Part shown: one piece after another, positions 1 to 7,137 of the stretch
Numbering within the stretch: position 1 is the stretch's first letter
Layout of the letters: the number at the start of each line of letters is the position of its first letter
DNA from: CAZAGT01 sp964484515
GTDB taxonomy: Bacteria > Desulfobacterota > DSM-4660 > Desulfatiglandales > HGW-15
NCBI GenBank assembly: GCA_964484515.1
Contig: CAZAGT010000144.1
Span: 1-11,875 of the forward strand
Direction: 5' to 3'
Length of the DNA: 11,875 nucleotides
The notes under the pieces: model-generated
Seen by the model: the letters and a program-made list of their open reading frames with translations, nothing else
Databases searched by the model: none
Told to the model about the DNA's origin: nothing
Program-made: the position numbers and the translations under genes

Positions 1-1043
1 TGGGCATCGTCGCCATTCTGTTTATGAGCGCCCTCACCGGGTCATCACTCCCCTGTATCGCCGCCCTAATTCCCATCCTGGTTCCACGGCTTGAAAAGCT
101 GGGCTATGCCCGGAGCTATGTAACCGGTGTTTTGTGTTCGTCAAGCTTTCTGGGATACCTCATACCGCCGAGTGTTCCCGCACTGATGTATTGCCTGGTC
201 GCCCAACAGTCGGTGGCCGCCGTCTTCCTGTCAACGGTCTTTCCAGGACTTTTGCTGACCGGCGGATACATGCTCGTTAACACCTTCATCGTGAAGAGAT
301 ACATACAGCCGTCCGACGAGGTCCCTGAGTTACCGGATAGCTTTATCGGCACGGTGAAAGAAATCGGGACATCCTGTTGGGCGGCTTTGCCGGCGCTGGG
401 GTGTCCGATCGTGGTCTTGGTGGGTATTTACGCCGGCATCTGTACCCCTAACGAGGCGGGGGCCGTAGCCGTGATCTACACTGTGCTTGTAGGTATGTTT
501 GTCTATCGCAACATGGACTCAAAGGGCCTGTGGAGCAGCGCACTCACGACGTTGGTGACCCTCGGCATGATCACTCTGTTGCTCGGGTTCGGGACCGTAT
601 TTACGAGAACGTTGATCCGAGAAGGTGTTGGCGAGGCCATGACGGATTTTATCCTCGGGTTCTCAGAGAACAAGTATCTTGTGCTCGCCCTCATGAACGT
701 CCTCTTGCTGGTCTTCGGGATGTTTATCGACGGGATACCGATTCTGATTATCGTCGTGCCTTTGATCTTGCCGTTGGTCACCGAGGTCGATGTGAATTTG
801 GTGCAACTGGGCGCCATAATCATTGTAAATGTGGGCCTGGGCGTGGTGACACCACCCTACGCGGTCTCGATCTTCGTAGGTTCCCGTTTGGCCGACGTCC
901 CTTATATCGATCTCGTCAAACCGATGATGATCTTCTTGCTGTTTGTGGGGATTCCGGTGCTACTGGTGACCACCTACGTACCCGCACTGTCTCTGTGGCT
1001 GCCCACTGTCGTATTGGGGTCAAGGATTGTCGGAGCGTGGTGA
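1..1043 (+). CDS. dctM: TRAP transporter large permease (DctM), 5'-truncated by window edge
   Basis: This is the C-terminal part of the large membrane subunit of a tripartite (TRAP) transporter, which imports organic acids with sodium using a periplasmic binding protein. The reading frame is open to the left edge, so the start lies outside. About 347 residues are present against roughly 425 in the family. Visible family features are TGSSLPCIAALIPI near the fragment start, IPPSVPALMY, the TPNEAGAVAVIYT segment, and PPYAVSIFVGSRLADVPY near the end. Between them are long hydrophobic helices such as those around GMITLLLGFG and LIIVVPLILP. The stop is TGA at 1041. The small permease and binding protein, if present, should lie upstream. 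The N-acyl-amino-acid deacylase gene follows on the same strand after about 240 nt, so its substrate may be an N-acyl or related organic acid. The family is certain; the substrate is not. Confidence 0.95.
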   Translation, partial: GIVAILFMSALTGSSLPCIAALIPILVPRLEKLGYARSYVTGVLCSSSFLGYLIPPSVPALMYCLVAQQSVAAVFLSTVFPGLLLTGGYMLVNTFIVKRYIQPSDEVPELPDSFIGTVKEIGTSCWAALPALGCPIVVLVGIYAGICTPNEAGAVAVIYTVLVGMFVYRNMDSKGLWSSALTTLVTLGMITLLLGFGTVFTRTLIREGVGEAMTDFILGFSENKYLVLALMNVLLLVFGMFIDGIPILIIVVPLILPLVTEVDVNLVQLGAIIIVNVGLGVVTPPYAVSIFVGSRLADVPYIDLVKPMMIFLLFVGIPVLLVTTYVPALSLWLPTVVLGSRIVGAW

Positions 1044-1059
1044 GGGGGTGGGTCGTGGT

Positions 1060-1077
1060 GCCGAGTTTATCCTCGGC
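1060..1077. repeat. GC-rich hairpin after the permease gene
   Basis: A perfect 6-bp inverted repeat, GCCGAG / CTCGGC, with a 6-nt loop lies 16 nt after the permease stop. There is no T-run, so it is not a standard intrinsic terminator. It may slow transcription or protect the 3' end. A related CCGAG...CTCGG palindrome sits at the end of the next gene (2845-2869). Confidence 0.4.
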
Positions 1078-1181
1078 GAGCATGCGGAGGTAAGAGCTAG
1101 GGAGAGAGGTAGTCGGTAGAGAGTCGGATAGGCTGAATGTGGAAGGCTGAAGGCAAGGCAGAAGACAGTTGTTTTTGATCT

Positions 1182-1197
1182 TGCGAAAAAATTCGCA
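1182..1197. repeat. Small palindrome upstream of the deacylase gene
   Basis: TGCGAA, AAAA, TTCGCA forms a perfect 6-bp inverted repeat about 85 nt before the deacylase start. It could be an operator half-site pair or a small hairpin. No regulator gene lies beside it, so its role is open. The rest of the 1044-1280 gap shows no convincing -35/-10 pair. Confidence 0.3.
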
Positions 1198-1280
1198 TTT
1201 CAGATCCGGAAGCCTGTTCTATTATTGTCAGTTTCGAAAATCTTGAGGTGGACTCATTCGAGCTTCGTAAGGAGGGTGGC

Positions 1281-2876
1281 ATGTTCGATGTCGTTATAAA
1301 GGGCGGTGAGATCGTCGATGGAACTGGAAAACCGGGTTTCAGAGGCGGTGTAGCCATCCGGGGAGATCGAGTCCGGATTCTGGCTAGCGATACCTCAACG
1401 GATCAAGCGGATCGGACTATTGATGCAACTGGATGGATTGTTGCACCGGGTATCATTGATTCTCACACCCATTCAGACCTGATGGCCTTGGCCGAGCCTC
1501 GCAACGAACCGAAGGTCATGCAAGGTGTCACGACGGAGATGATGGCCTCGGACGGGATCGGATATGCGCCCCTGTCAAAAGAGGATCTCCAGAAGATGCT
1601 GATTCTCTTTTCAGGAGTCAACGGCTTCCCCAAACTGGATTACAGTTGGAGCACGATTCCCGAATATATGGCGCAGTTCCATCAGAGAATGGCCTGTAAC
1701 GCCGCCACCCTGATCCCCAACAGCTGCTTGCGGGTGAAGGCCGTGGGATGGGAAGATCGTCCCGCGACGGCAGATGAAATCAAACAGATGCAGGATATGA
1801 TCAGGGAAGGAATGGAGGAGGGTGCCTGCGGCCTGTCAACCGGTTTGGACTATCCCCCAGGAAGCTGGGCTACGACCGATGAACTAGTGGAGCTTTGCAG
1901 GACCGTGTCCGAATGCGGCGGTGTCTATTCCACCCACGTTCGCTACACCCTAGGAGATGGGGTATTCGATGGATTTCACGAAGCCGTCGAGATCGGTCGT
2001 CGCAGCGGGTGCCGGGTCCACCTTTCGCATTTTTTCGCCACCCCTCCCTTGCGGGGACAAACAGAGATGATGATGGATTTCATCGACGATACCATTGCGA
2101 AGGGTGTTGACGTGAGCTTTGATGCGTATCCCTACGAGGCTGGAAGTACCTCTTTGACCTACGCACTGCCGCAATGGGCCTTTCGAGGCGGTCCCGGGGC
2201 GTTACTGAAGTTGCTCGAGGACCCGGATCATCGTGCTGAGCTGCGGGGCAGTTCCAACAGGGTGCTGAGTCAAATCGAAAAGATCTTTGTCAGTGCCGTG
2301 AGTTCGGAAAGGAACAAATGGTGTGAGGGGTTGACCTTACAGGACGTGGCGGAAAGGCTCAAAAAAGATCCCTGGGACATGATTTGCGATTTGCTGTTGG
2401 AAGAGCGGCTCGGGGCGACGTTCTATCATTTCGGCGGTGATATGAATGACGTGAAGGCCCTTATGACACATCCCGCGCATATGTTTGCGACCGATGGATT
2501 GCGAATCGGGGAAATGCCGAACCCAAGGACCTATGGAACCTTTCCCAAGGTCCTGGGCCAAATGGTCCGCGATGAAAAGGTGTTGTCCATGGAAGAGGCG
2601 GTCCGCAAGATGACCTCCTTTCCGGCCCGGCGCTGGGGATTAACGGAAAGGGGCGTCCTCGAAGACGGCATGAAGGCGGATATCGTAATATTCGACCCGG
2701 CGACCGTTAGAGATAAGGCGACGTTTGAAGACCCGAAGCAGTTTCCGGAGGGGATCGAATACGTGTTCGTCAACGGCCAAGTAGTGGTGGAAAAAGGGGT
2801 ACACTCCGGCGCTCTTCCTGGAGAGTCCTTGAAGATAAGGACGCAGAGCCGAGGAGAGTCCTCGGCTCTACGATGA
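1281..2876 (+). CDS. N-acyl-D-amino-acid deacylase-like amidohydrolase
   Basis: This is a metal-dependent amidohydrolase of the D-aminoacylase family, expected to hydrolyse an N-acyl amino acid or related amide in the cytoplasm. The protein has 531 residues, close to the family's 480-540. The start at 1281 is chosen because AAGGAGG (1269-1275) precedes it and the family N-terminus (FDVVIKGGEIVDGTG) begins there; an in-frame GTG at 1248 is less likely. The metal-site HTH of DSHTHSD is at residues 62-64, with further likely ligands H219 (STHVRY) and H250 (HLSHF). Catalytic D405 lies in ATDGLRIG, followed by NPRTYGTFP. The position that is Cys in classical D-aminoacylases (NCG) is D91 here (ASDGIG). 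Hydantoinase/dihydroorotase-type relatives are an alternative description. The true substrate is unknown. Genes on either side suggest catabolic use of an imported compound. Confidence 0.88.
   Translation: MFDVVIKGGEIVDGTGKPGFRGGVAIRGDRVRILASDTSTDQADRTIDATGWIVAPGIIDSHTHSDLMALAEPRNEPKVMQGVTTEMMASDGIGYAPLSKEDLQKMLILFSGVNGFPKLDYSWSTIPEYMAQFHQRMACNAATLIPNSCLRVKAVGWEDRPATADEIKQMQDMIREGMEEGACGLSTGLDYPPGSWATTDELVELCRTVSECGGVYSTHVRYTLGDGVFDGFHEAVEIGRRSGCRVHLSHFFATPPLRGQTEMMMDFIDDTIAKGVDVSFDAYPYEAGSTSLTYALPQWAFRGGPGALLKLLEDPDHRAELRGSSNRVLSQIEKIFVSAVSSERNKWCEGLTLQDVAERLKKDPWDMICDLLLEERLGATFYHFGGDMNDVKALMTHPAHMFATDGLRIGEMPNPRTYGTFPKVLGQMVRDEKVLSMEEAVRKMTSFPARRWGLTERGVLEDGMKADIVIFDPATVRDKATFEDPKQFPEGIEYVFVNGQVVVEKGVHSGALPGESLKIRTQSRGESSALR
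2845..2869. repeat. Strong hairpin at the deacylase 3' end, between convergent genes
   Basis: AGAGCCGAGGA and TCCTCGGCTCT form a perfect 11-bp stem with a GAG loop. It overlaps the last codons of the deacylase gene. The aminotransferase gene converges from the other side and ends at 2927. There is no T-run on either strand, so it may be a Rho-type or bidirectional 3'-end structure, or one copy of a dispersed palindrome (compare 1060-1077). Confidence 0.5.
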
Positions 2877-2926
2877 TCGGATCGAAAATTGGAGACAAGG
2901 AATGGGGAGAGGTGTACTCGTATTGC

Positions 2927-4099
2927 TCAAGCGCCCAGCACAGACATGGCCGCATCCAATCCGGCCTTCAAATCGGTCTTGCAGCCCTGAACGGCCAACG
3001 CACGGCTTAATGAAGACAAGAAAAAGAGGACGTTTTCAGCCGACGATGAATACCCCATAAGCCCCACGCGCCACACCTTGCCTTTCAGGGCGCCCAAGCC
3101 ACCACCGATCTCAAGGTTGAACGTTTGCAGCAAATACCCCCGTACCTGGACGTCGTCCACGCCGTCAGGGATCCGGACGGTATTCAACGTGGGCAAGCGG
3201 TGCTCAGGTTTTACCAACATCTGAAGCCCCATGCCTTCCACGCCGGCAACTAGGGCACGATGATTCTTGAGATGACGAGCGAACCGATTATCGAGTCCCT
3301 CTTCATCAATCAACCTGAGGGCCTCCAGGAGGGCATAATTAAGCGTGCTGGAGCTGGTATGGTGGTACATGCGATCCGGCCCCCAGTACTTGTCCAGGAG
3401 CGAAATATCGAGATACCAACTTCTGATCGGATCCTTCCGATTCTTTGCGGCCTCGAGGGCTCGTTCGCTAAACGTCACGGGGGCTAGTCCGGACGGCGCC
3501 CCAATGCATTTCTGGGAGCAGCTGTAGGCCGCATCGACTCCCCACTCGTCGATTTTTATATCAATGCCGCCCAAGGACGTCACCGTATCCAGCAGGATCA
3601 TCGTTCCGTGTTCTCGCGCCAGCTTGGCCACCTCGTCCATTGACTGCATTACTCCGGTCGACGTCTCGGCATGGACGAGAGCGATCAGCTTGAAACCGCC
3701 CTTTTTCAACTCTTTCTCAATCCGTTCGGGATCGGTGGGGCTTCCCCATTCGCCCTCAATGACGGTCAGGTCCGCTTCCTGGCGCTCCACCATCTGGCGG
3801 ATTCGATCGCCAAAATACCCATGAACGCACACCAAGGCCTTATCACCAGGTCCCAGAAGATTGGCCACGCATGCCTCCATCCCGGATGTGCCGGTCCCTG
3901 GTGATGCGTTGGTCACCCTGTTTTTTGTCTTAAAAACCGTGCGAAGCAGGTCTCCAATCATGTCTAAGACTTTCAGATAGGCCGGATCCAGGTGTCCGAT
4001 CACGGGCGAATTCAATGCCTGGTAAACCCGCGGATGGACATCCAGGGGGCCGGGTCCCATGAGTTTTCTCAGGGGGGCCTCAGGTCGATTTGATGCCAT
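2927..4099 (-). CDS. Class V PLP aminotransferase (serine/alanine-glyoxylate type)
   Basis: This PLP enzyme of aminotransferase class V is related to alanine-glyoxylate, serine-pyruvate and 2-aminoethylphosphonate-pyruvate aminotransferases. It has 390 residues, full length for the family. The N-terminal GPGPLDVHPRV (15-25) is the substrate-loop signature. SPGTGTSGMEA (66-76) contacts the cofactor phosphate, D171 in LLDTVTSLGG pairs with the pyridine nitrogen, and K197 in SCSQKCIGAPSG is the Schiff-base lysine. YHHTSS lies at 245-250, and R344 (KVWRVGLMG) is the expected carboxylate-binding arginine. The start is supported by AAAGGAG on the minus strand (4107-4113), 7 nt upstream. The gene is divergent from the decarboxylase genes. 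Together they could transaminate an amino acid and decarboxylate the resulting 2-oxoacid. The exact donor and acceptor cannot be read from the sequence. Confidence 0.92.
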   Translation of the reverse strand: MASNRPEAPLRKLMGPGPLDVHPRVYQALNSPVIGHLDPAYLKVLDMIGDLLRTVFKTKNRVTNASPGTGTSGMEACVANLLGPGDKALVCVHGYFGDRIRQMVERQEADLTVIEGEWGSPTDPERIEKELKKGGFKLIALVHAETSTGVMQSMDEVAKLAREHGTMILLDTVTSLGGIDIKIDEWGVDAAYSCSQKCIGAPSGLAPVTFSERALEAAKNRKDPIRSWYLDISLLDKYWGPDRMYHHTSSSTLNYALLEALRLIDEEGLDNRFARHLKNHRALVAGVEGMGLQMLVKPEHRLPTLNTVRIPDGVDDVQVRGYLLQTFNLEIGGGLGALKGKVWRVGLMGYSSSAENVLFFLSSLSRALAVQGCKTDLKAGLDAAMSVLGA

Positions 4100-4166
4100 G
4101 AGCCAACTCCTTTCACGTGGATTAGATGCATTCGAAGAGCATATGTCTCAGGTTTTGGTGCCTGGC

Positions 4167-4196
4167 TTATTACCATCAATTCAGGATGTGAGTCAA
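4167..4196 (-). promoter_or_regulatory. Possible promoter for the aminotransferase
   Basis: On the minus strand TTGACT (4191-4196) is followed after 18 nt by TAATAA (4167-4172), about 70 nt before the start codon. The -35 box is good and the -10 box poor, so this is a weak call. Confidence 0.3.
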
Positions 4197-4227
4197 ATAG
4201 GATTCGGGGGAAATGCGACCTCTATTC

Positions 4228-4295
4228 GTGAGGCACCCCGCACTTCTGCGCGGGACATCCCGCCCAAGGCAGGTAAACCTGGTGAAGGTGAGTGA
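4228..4295 (-). repeat. Short copy (copy 3) of the GTGA-bounded structured repeat
   Basis: This 68-nt segment is the internally deleted relative of the repeats at 10214 and 11574, in the opposite orientation. Its minus strand reads TCACTCACCTTCACC, then GGTTTACCTG, then GGGCGGGATGTCCCGCGC. It then jumps straight to the other end of the element, GAAGTGCGGGGTGCCTCAC. Both outer ends are retained and about 100 nt of middle is missing. GTGA occurs at both borders (4228-4231 and 4292-4295). On the + strand CAGGT AA ACCTG forms a perfect hairpin; copy 1 has CGGGT AA ACCCG at the same place, a compensatory change. It lies in the gap between the aminotransferase and the decarboxylase. Confidence 0.75.
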
Positions 4296-4319
4296 TGCAT
4301 GTTATCCTATCCTTTTCGA

Positions 4320-4349
4320 TTGACACCGCAATTGGGCTGTTCCTATACT
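4320..4349 (+). promoter_or_regulatory. Sigma70-type promoter for the decarboxylase operon
   Basis: TTGACA (4320-4325) is separated by 18 nt from TATACT (4344-4349). The -35 is perfect and the -10 matches five of six. The predicted transcription start, about 4356-4357, falls only two or three nt before the ATG at 4359, implying a leaderless or nearly leaderless message. This also argues against the longer in-frame start at 4299, which would put the promoter inside the gene. Confidence 0.6.
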
Positions 4350-4358
4350 CCGGTCGCT

Positions 4359-4919
4359 ATGGGAGTTCAAGACACAGATGGGACGAGCAAGCAATCCGGG
4401 AGGTGGCCTGATGACATCTTTCGGGTGCTCGTCAATCAGAAGGTGACGCAGGTCGCCTACGTGCCGGACAGCGGACACGCAGAGCTCATCGCTTGCTGTC
4501 GTGGGGAAGAAGGGCGAAGGGCCCGGATCAAGGCCGTGCCACTGACCACGGAAGAAGAAGGAGTGGCGATGTTGGCCGGCGCCTGGTTGGGTGGTGAACG
4601 GGGTGTCTTGTTGCTTCAAAGCAGCGGCGTCGGAAATTGTGTCAACATGTTCTCTCTGATCCGGACCTGCCGTTTTCCGCTCCTGATGCTTATCACCATG
4701 CGCGGACAATGGGGTGAGTTCAACCCGTGGCAAGTACCCATGGGCCAGACCGCGAGCGACGTTCTCCGAGTCGCCGGCGTCATTGTGCACGAGGTAGATC
4801 GTCGGGAGGAGGTCGGCGAAACGGTCAATGCGGCGCTGCGGGTGGCGTTTCTGGGACCGGCCGCTTGTGCCGTCCTCATTTCCCAACGATTGGTAGGCAT
4901 TAAGACCTTTGGTCGCTAG
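4359..4919 (+). CDS. comD: Sulfopyruvate/phosphonopyruvate decarboxylase-like alpha (PYR-domain) subunit
   Basis: This is the pyrimidine-binding half of a split thiamine-diphosphate 2-oxoacid decarboxylase, resembling ComD (sulfopyruvate decarboxylase alpha) and the N-terminal part of phosphonopyruvate decarboxylase. The 186-residue product is close to the roughly 170 of ComD. Family features are GRWPDDIFRVL near the start, YVPDSGH, and LTTEEEGVAMLAGAWLGG, whose glutamate is the expected cofactor-activating residue. They are followed by LLQSSGVGNCVN and MRGQWGEFNPWQ. The start at 4359 has no Shine-Dalgarno but follows a promoter directly. The alternative ATG at 4299 adds 20 residues that do not look like the family and has GAAGGTGA upstream inside the repeat element. 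The beta subunit starts 4 nt after the stop. Substrate (sulfopyruvate, phosphonopyruvate or another 2-oxoacid) is not settled; the symbol denotes family likeness. Confidence 0.78.
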   Translation: MGVQDTDGTSKQSGRWPDDIFRVLVNQKVTQVAYVPDSGHAELIACCRGEEGRRARIKAVPLTTEEEGVAMLAGAWLGGERGVLLLQSSGVGNCVNMFSLIRTCRFPLLMLITMRGQWGEFNPWQVPMGQTASDVLRVAGVIVHEVDRREEVGETVNAALRVAFLGPAACAVLISQRLVGIKTFGR

Positions 4920-4923
4920 CAGA

Positions 4924-5550
4924 ATGGGATCGAGAAAAGATCGTCCACATGAAGATTCGTACTCCTTGCGTCGGCGCGACGTCGTTAAGCGCCTGCTCGA
5001 GAACCGTGGTGAGCGCCTGGTCGTGACCGGACTCGGTTCTCCCAACTGGGATGTCACCGCTGCCGGTGATTCGTCGCTGAACTTTCCGATGTGGGGTGCG
5101 ATGGGAGGGGCTGCCATGGTGGGCCTGGGACTGGCTTTGGCACAACCCGAACGGTGTGTCCTCGTCATCACCGGGGATGGTGAGATGCTCATGGGTCTAG
5201 GGAGCCTCGCGACGATCGCGGCACAAGCGCCTAAGAATCTGGCTATTGTTGTGTGCGACAACGAGCGCTATGGCGAAACCGGCATGCAGGTCACCCACAC
5301 GGCCTACGGGACGGATCTATCGGCGGTGGCGGCAGCATGCGGTTTTCCGATTACGAGAGAAGTGCGCGACGAAGCCGGCCTCGAGTCGCTGCAGCCCCTG
5401 ATCTTGCGCCCGGAGGGTGGCCCCGTGTTCATCACGGTAAAGGTTCGCGCCGAGGCGCTCCCTTTTGTAATGCCGCCGAAGGACGGCGCCTACCTCAAGG
5501 ACCGATTCCGAATCGCCCTGTTGGGCGAGGAGTCGGCCGTCGGTTCGTAA
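4924..5550 (+). CDS. comE: Sulfopyruvate/phosphonopyruvate decarboxylase-like beta (PP-domain) subunit
   Basis: This is the pyrophosphate-binding half of the same ThDP enzyme, partner of the preceding gene. The 208-residue product carries the metal/diphosphate motif beginning GDGEMLMGLGS and ending at VVCDNERYGETG, plus upstream GLGSPNWDV and LNFPMWGAMGGAAMVGLGLA, typical of ComE-like subunits. ATG at 4924 is chosen, 4 nt after the alpha stop, so translation is probably coupled; a TTG at 4909 in the same frame would overlap the alpha gene by 11 nt. Together the two chains should form a cytoplasmic alpha/beta decarboxylase producing an aldehyde from a 2-oxoacid. Sulfoacetaldehyde from sulfopyruvate is the precedent from the ComDE family. 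The next gene encodes a 2-hydroxyacid dehydrogenase, which handles the same class of substrate. Confidence 0.82.
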   Translation: MGSRKDRPHEDSYSLRRRDVVKRLLENRGERLVVTGLGSPNWDVTAAGDSSLNFPMWGAMGGAAMVGLGLALAQPERCVLVITGDGEMLMGLGSLATIAAQAPKNLAIVVCDNERYGETGMQVTHTAYGTDLSAVAAACGFPITREVRDEAGLESLQPLILRPEGGPVFITVKVRAEALPFVMPPKDGAYLKDRFRIALLGEESAVGS

Positions 5551-5595
5551 GAAACCCCTGGATTGACATGCTCCAATTCAGGCCGGGATAACAGC

Positions 5596-6582
5596 ATGAA
5601 CAAAGCCACTGTCATCGTATCCTTTAAGGGAAACGGCACGCATCGGCGCGCCGTAGAGGATGTCCTAGGGGACGTCTGTAACCTGGTCTATCTCCCGGAG
5701 CTGGCTGCTGATGAAAGAGAAGCGGCCCTCACCAAAGCAGACGCACTGATCGCCAACAATCTAAGGGTCGAGCTCAATGCCGAGGAGTTTCCGAAGTTAA
5801 AGCGGGTCAAACTGATCCAGCTCCTAACTGCCGGGGTGGATCATGCTCCGTTCAGCAAACTTCCCGCGGACATTCCCGTAGCCTACGTGCCGGGCGCGTT
5901 CGCCGAGGCCATGGCAGAACATGCCGTAGCCATGGCCCTCGCGGCCGCGAAGCGATTGTTCATTGAAGACCGAAACATGCGTGAATACCAATTTAATCAG
6001 TTTACGATGAATCGGCAACTGAACGGAGGCACCTGCGCCATCGTCGGTTTCGGCGGTGCGGGGCGAGCGACCGCAAGACTCTTACGCTGCTTTGGGATGA
6101 AGATCCAGGCTGTCAATCGAAGCGGCAAGACCACAGAACCGGTAGAATTCATCGGTACGACAAAGGATCTTGAAAGGGTCCTCAGCCCTGCTGATCTGAT
6201 CGTTGTCACTTTGCCCCTTACACGTAAGACGGTTGGCTTGATCGGAGAACGTGAGCTTGCTTGGCTGAAGCAGGAGGCTATTCTGGTGAACATATCTCGC
6301 GGTGAAATCATTGATGAGAGGGCTTTATACGAGCATCTCAGCAACAATCCGGCCTTCACGGCCTGCATTGAGGCCTGGTGGATCGAACCGGTGCGGCACG
6401 GCGAGTTTCGGACAAATTACCCCTTCTTCGAATTACCCAACGTCATTGCCGCTCCGCATAATTCGGCAACGGTTCCGGGTGCGCATCTCAACGCCATACG
6501 GCTCGGCGCGGAAAACGTTCGTCGGGTGCTCAGCGGGGGCGAGACAGGTTCGCTTGTGACGGAAGAGGAGCGTTTGCATTAG
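5596..6582 (+). CDS. D-isomer-specific 2-hydroxyacid dehydrogenase, NAD-binding
   Basis: This cytoplasmic oxidoreductase of the D-2-hydroxyacid/phosphoglycerate dehydrogenase family interconverts a 2-oxoacid and a 2-hydroxyacid with NAD(P)H. The 328-residue length is normal. The Rossmann motif GFGGAG is at 151-156. The catalytic residues of the family are all present: R235 in NISRGEIID, E264 in WWIEP and H288 in APHNSA. LTAGVDHAPF (78-87) is the usual substrate-side motif. The ATG at 5596 fits the conserved N-terminus (NKATVIVSFKG); an ATG at 5563 would add 11 unconserved residues. No clear Shine-Dalgarno is seen at either, so coupling to the gene upstream (45 nt away) is likely. Placed after ComDE-like genes, it could reduce or produce the decarboxylase substrate, for example sulfolactate/sulfopyruvate, by inference. 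Confidence 0.88.
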   Translation: MNKATVIVSFKGNGTHRRAVEDVLGDVCNLVYLPELAADEREAALTKADALIANNLRVELNAEEFPKLKRVKLIQLLTAGVDHAPFSKLPADIPVAYVPGAFAEAMAEHAVAMALAAAKRLFIEDRNMREYQFNQFTMNRQLNGGTCAIVGFGGAGRATARLLRCFGMKIQAVNRSGKTTEPVEFIGTTKDLERVLSPADLIVVTLPLTRKTVGLIGERELAWLKQEAILVNISRGEIIDERALYEHLSNNPAFTACIEAWWIEPVRHGEFRTNYPFFELPNVIAAPHNSATVPGAHLNAIRLGAENVRRVLSGGETGSLVTEEERLH

Positions 6583-7137
6583 ATGAAGAAGGTCGTCATA
6601 TCAGTTCTCGGGACCGATCGGCCGGGCATTGTTGCAGCGGTCGCAAGGGTCCTCTTCGAGAACAACTGCAATATTGAAGATGTTAGCCAGACTATCCTCC
6701 AAACCGAGTTTGCCGGTATCTTTATCGCCTCGACACCCAGGGAACTGCAACCGTCTGAACTACAAAAAGAACTCCAGGATGGTTTGACATCGTTTGGAGC
6801 CGGCGTCCTGCTGCGTCCTTTGGGGGAAAAGGAAAATGTCTCCCCGTCAGGGGCTGTCGAACCGTTTGTGGTCACGACCAACGGGTCGGACCGACTCGGT
6901 TTAGTTGCGGGTATAGCTGAGGTGATGGCACGGTTTGACGTGAACATTACCTCTCTGAAGGCCGTGTTTAGAGGGGGAGATGATCCCCGTCGCAACACCA
7001 TGATTTACGAGGTGGACGTGCCGCTTGATATTGATCAACATGCATTCCGTGAGGCCTTACGGAATAAGGCCGACTCCCTGAGCTTGGACCTCAGCATCCA
7101 GCATCGGAATATATTTGAAGCTATACATCGAGTTTAG
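6583..7137 (+). CDS. Tandem ACT-domain protein (GcvR-like, UPF0237-related)
   Basis: This 184-residue protein consists of two ACT domains, at about 1-80 and 92-178. Each opens with the ligand-site pattern of a beta strand then a glycine-containing turn: SVLGTDRPGIVAAVARVL (7-24) and TTNGSDRLGLVAGIAEVM (98-115). There is no catalytic or DNA-binding domain, so it is probably a small-molecule (amino acid) sensing regulator. The two-domain layout resembles GcvR of the glycine cleavage system. Its ATG directly follows the dehydrogenase stop codon with no gap, so it is translated with the upstream operon. The UPF0210 protein follows 177 nt later. In Firmicutes an ACT protein (UPF0237) and UPF0210 are regular neighbours, so this pairing is conserved, although here the ACT protein is the longer form. 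Confidence 0.85.
   Translation: MKKVVISVLGTDRPGIVAAVARVLFENNCNIEDVSQTILQTEFAGIFIASTPRELQPSELQKELQDGLTSFGAGVLLRPLGEKENVSPSGAVEPFVVTTNGSDRLGLVAGIAEVMARFDVNITSLKAVFRGGDDPRRNTMIYEVDVPLDIDQHAFREALRNKADSLSLDLSIQHRNIFEAIHRV

Noticed and set aside
1097..1357. Minus-strand open frame between the permease and the deacylase
   Set aside because: It runs antisense into the deacylase N-terminus, has no ribosome-binding site and no recognisable protein features.
4299..4358. Upstream in-frame ATG as the start of the decarboxylase alpha subunit
   Set aside because: A good promoter (4320-4349) would then be inside the gene, and the extra 20 residues do not resemble the family. The GAAGGTGA that looks like a ribosome-binding site belongs to the repeat element.
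4302..5261. Long open frame (319 codons) on the minus strand across the decarboxylase genes
   Set aside because: It is opposite to two genes with clear ThDP-enzyme motifs. Its translation is rich in Arg, Ser, Pro and Thr with no family features, as expected of the antisense of GC-rich coding DNA.
5253..5591. Open frame of 112 codons inside the decarboxylase beta gene
   Set aside because: It is an out-of-frame shadow, Arg- and Gly-rich, fully inside a gene with the ThDP GDG...N motif.
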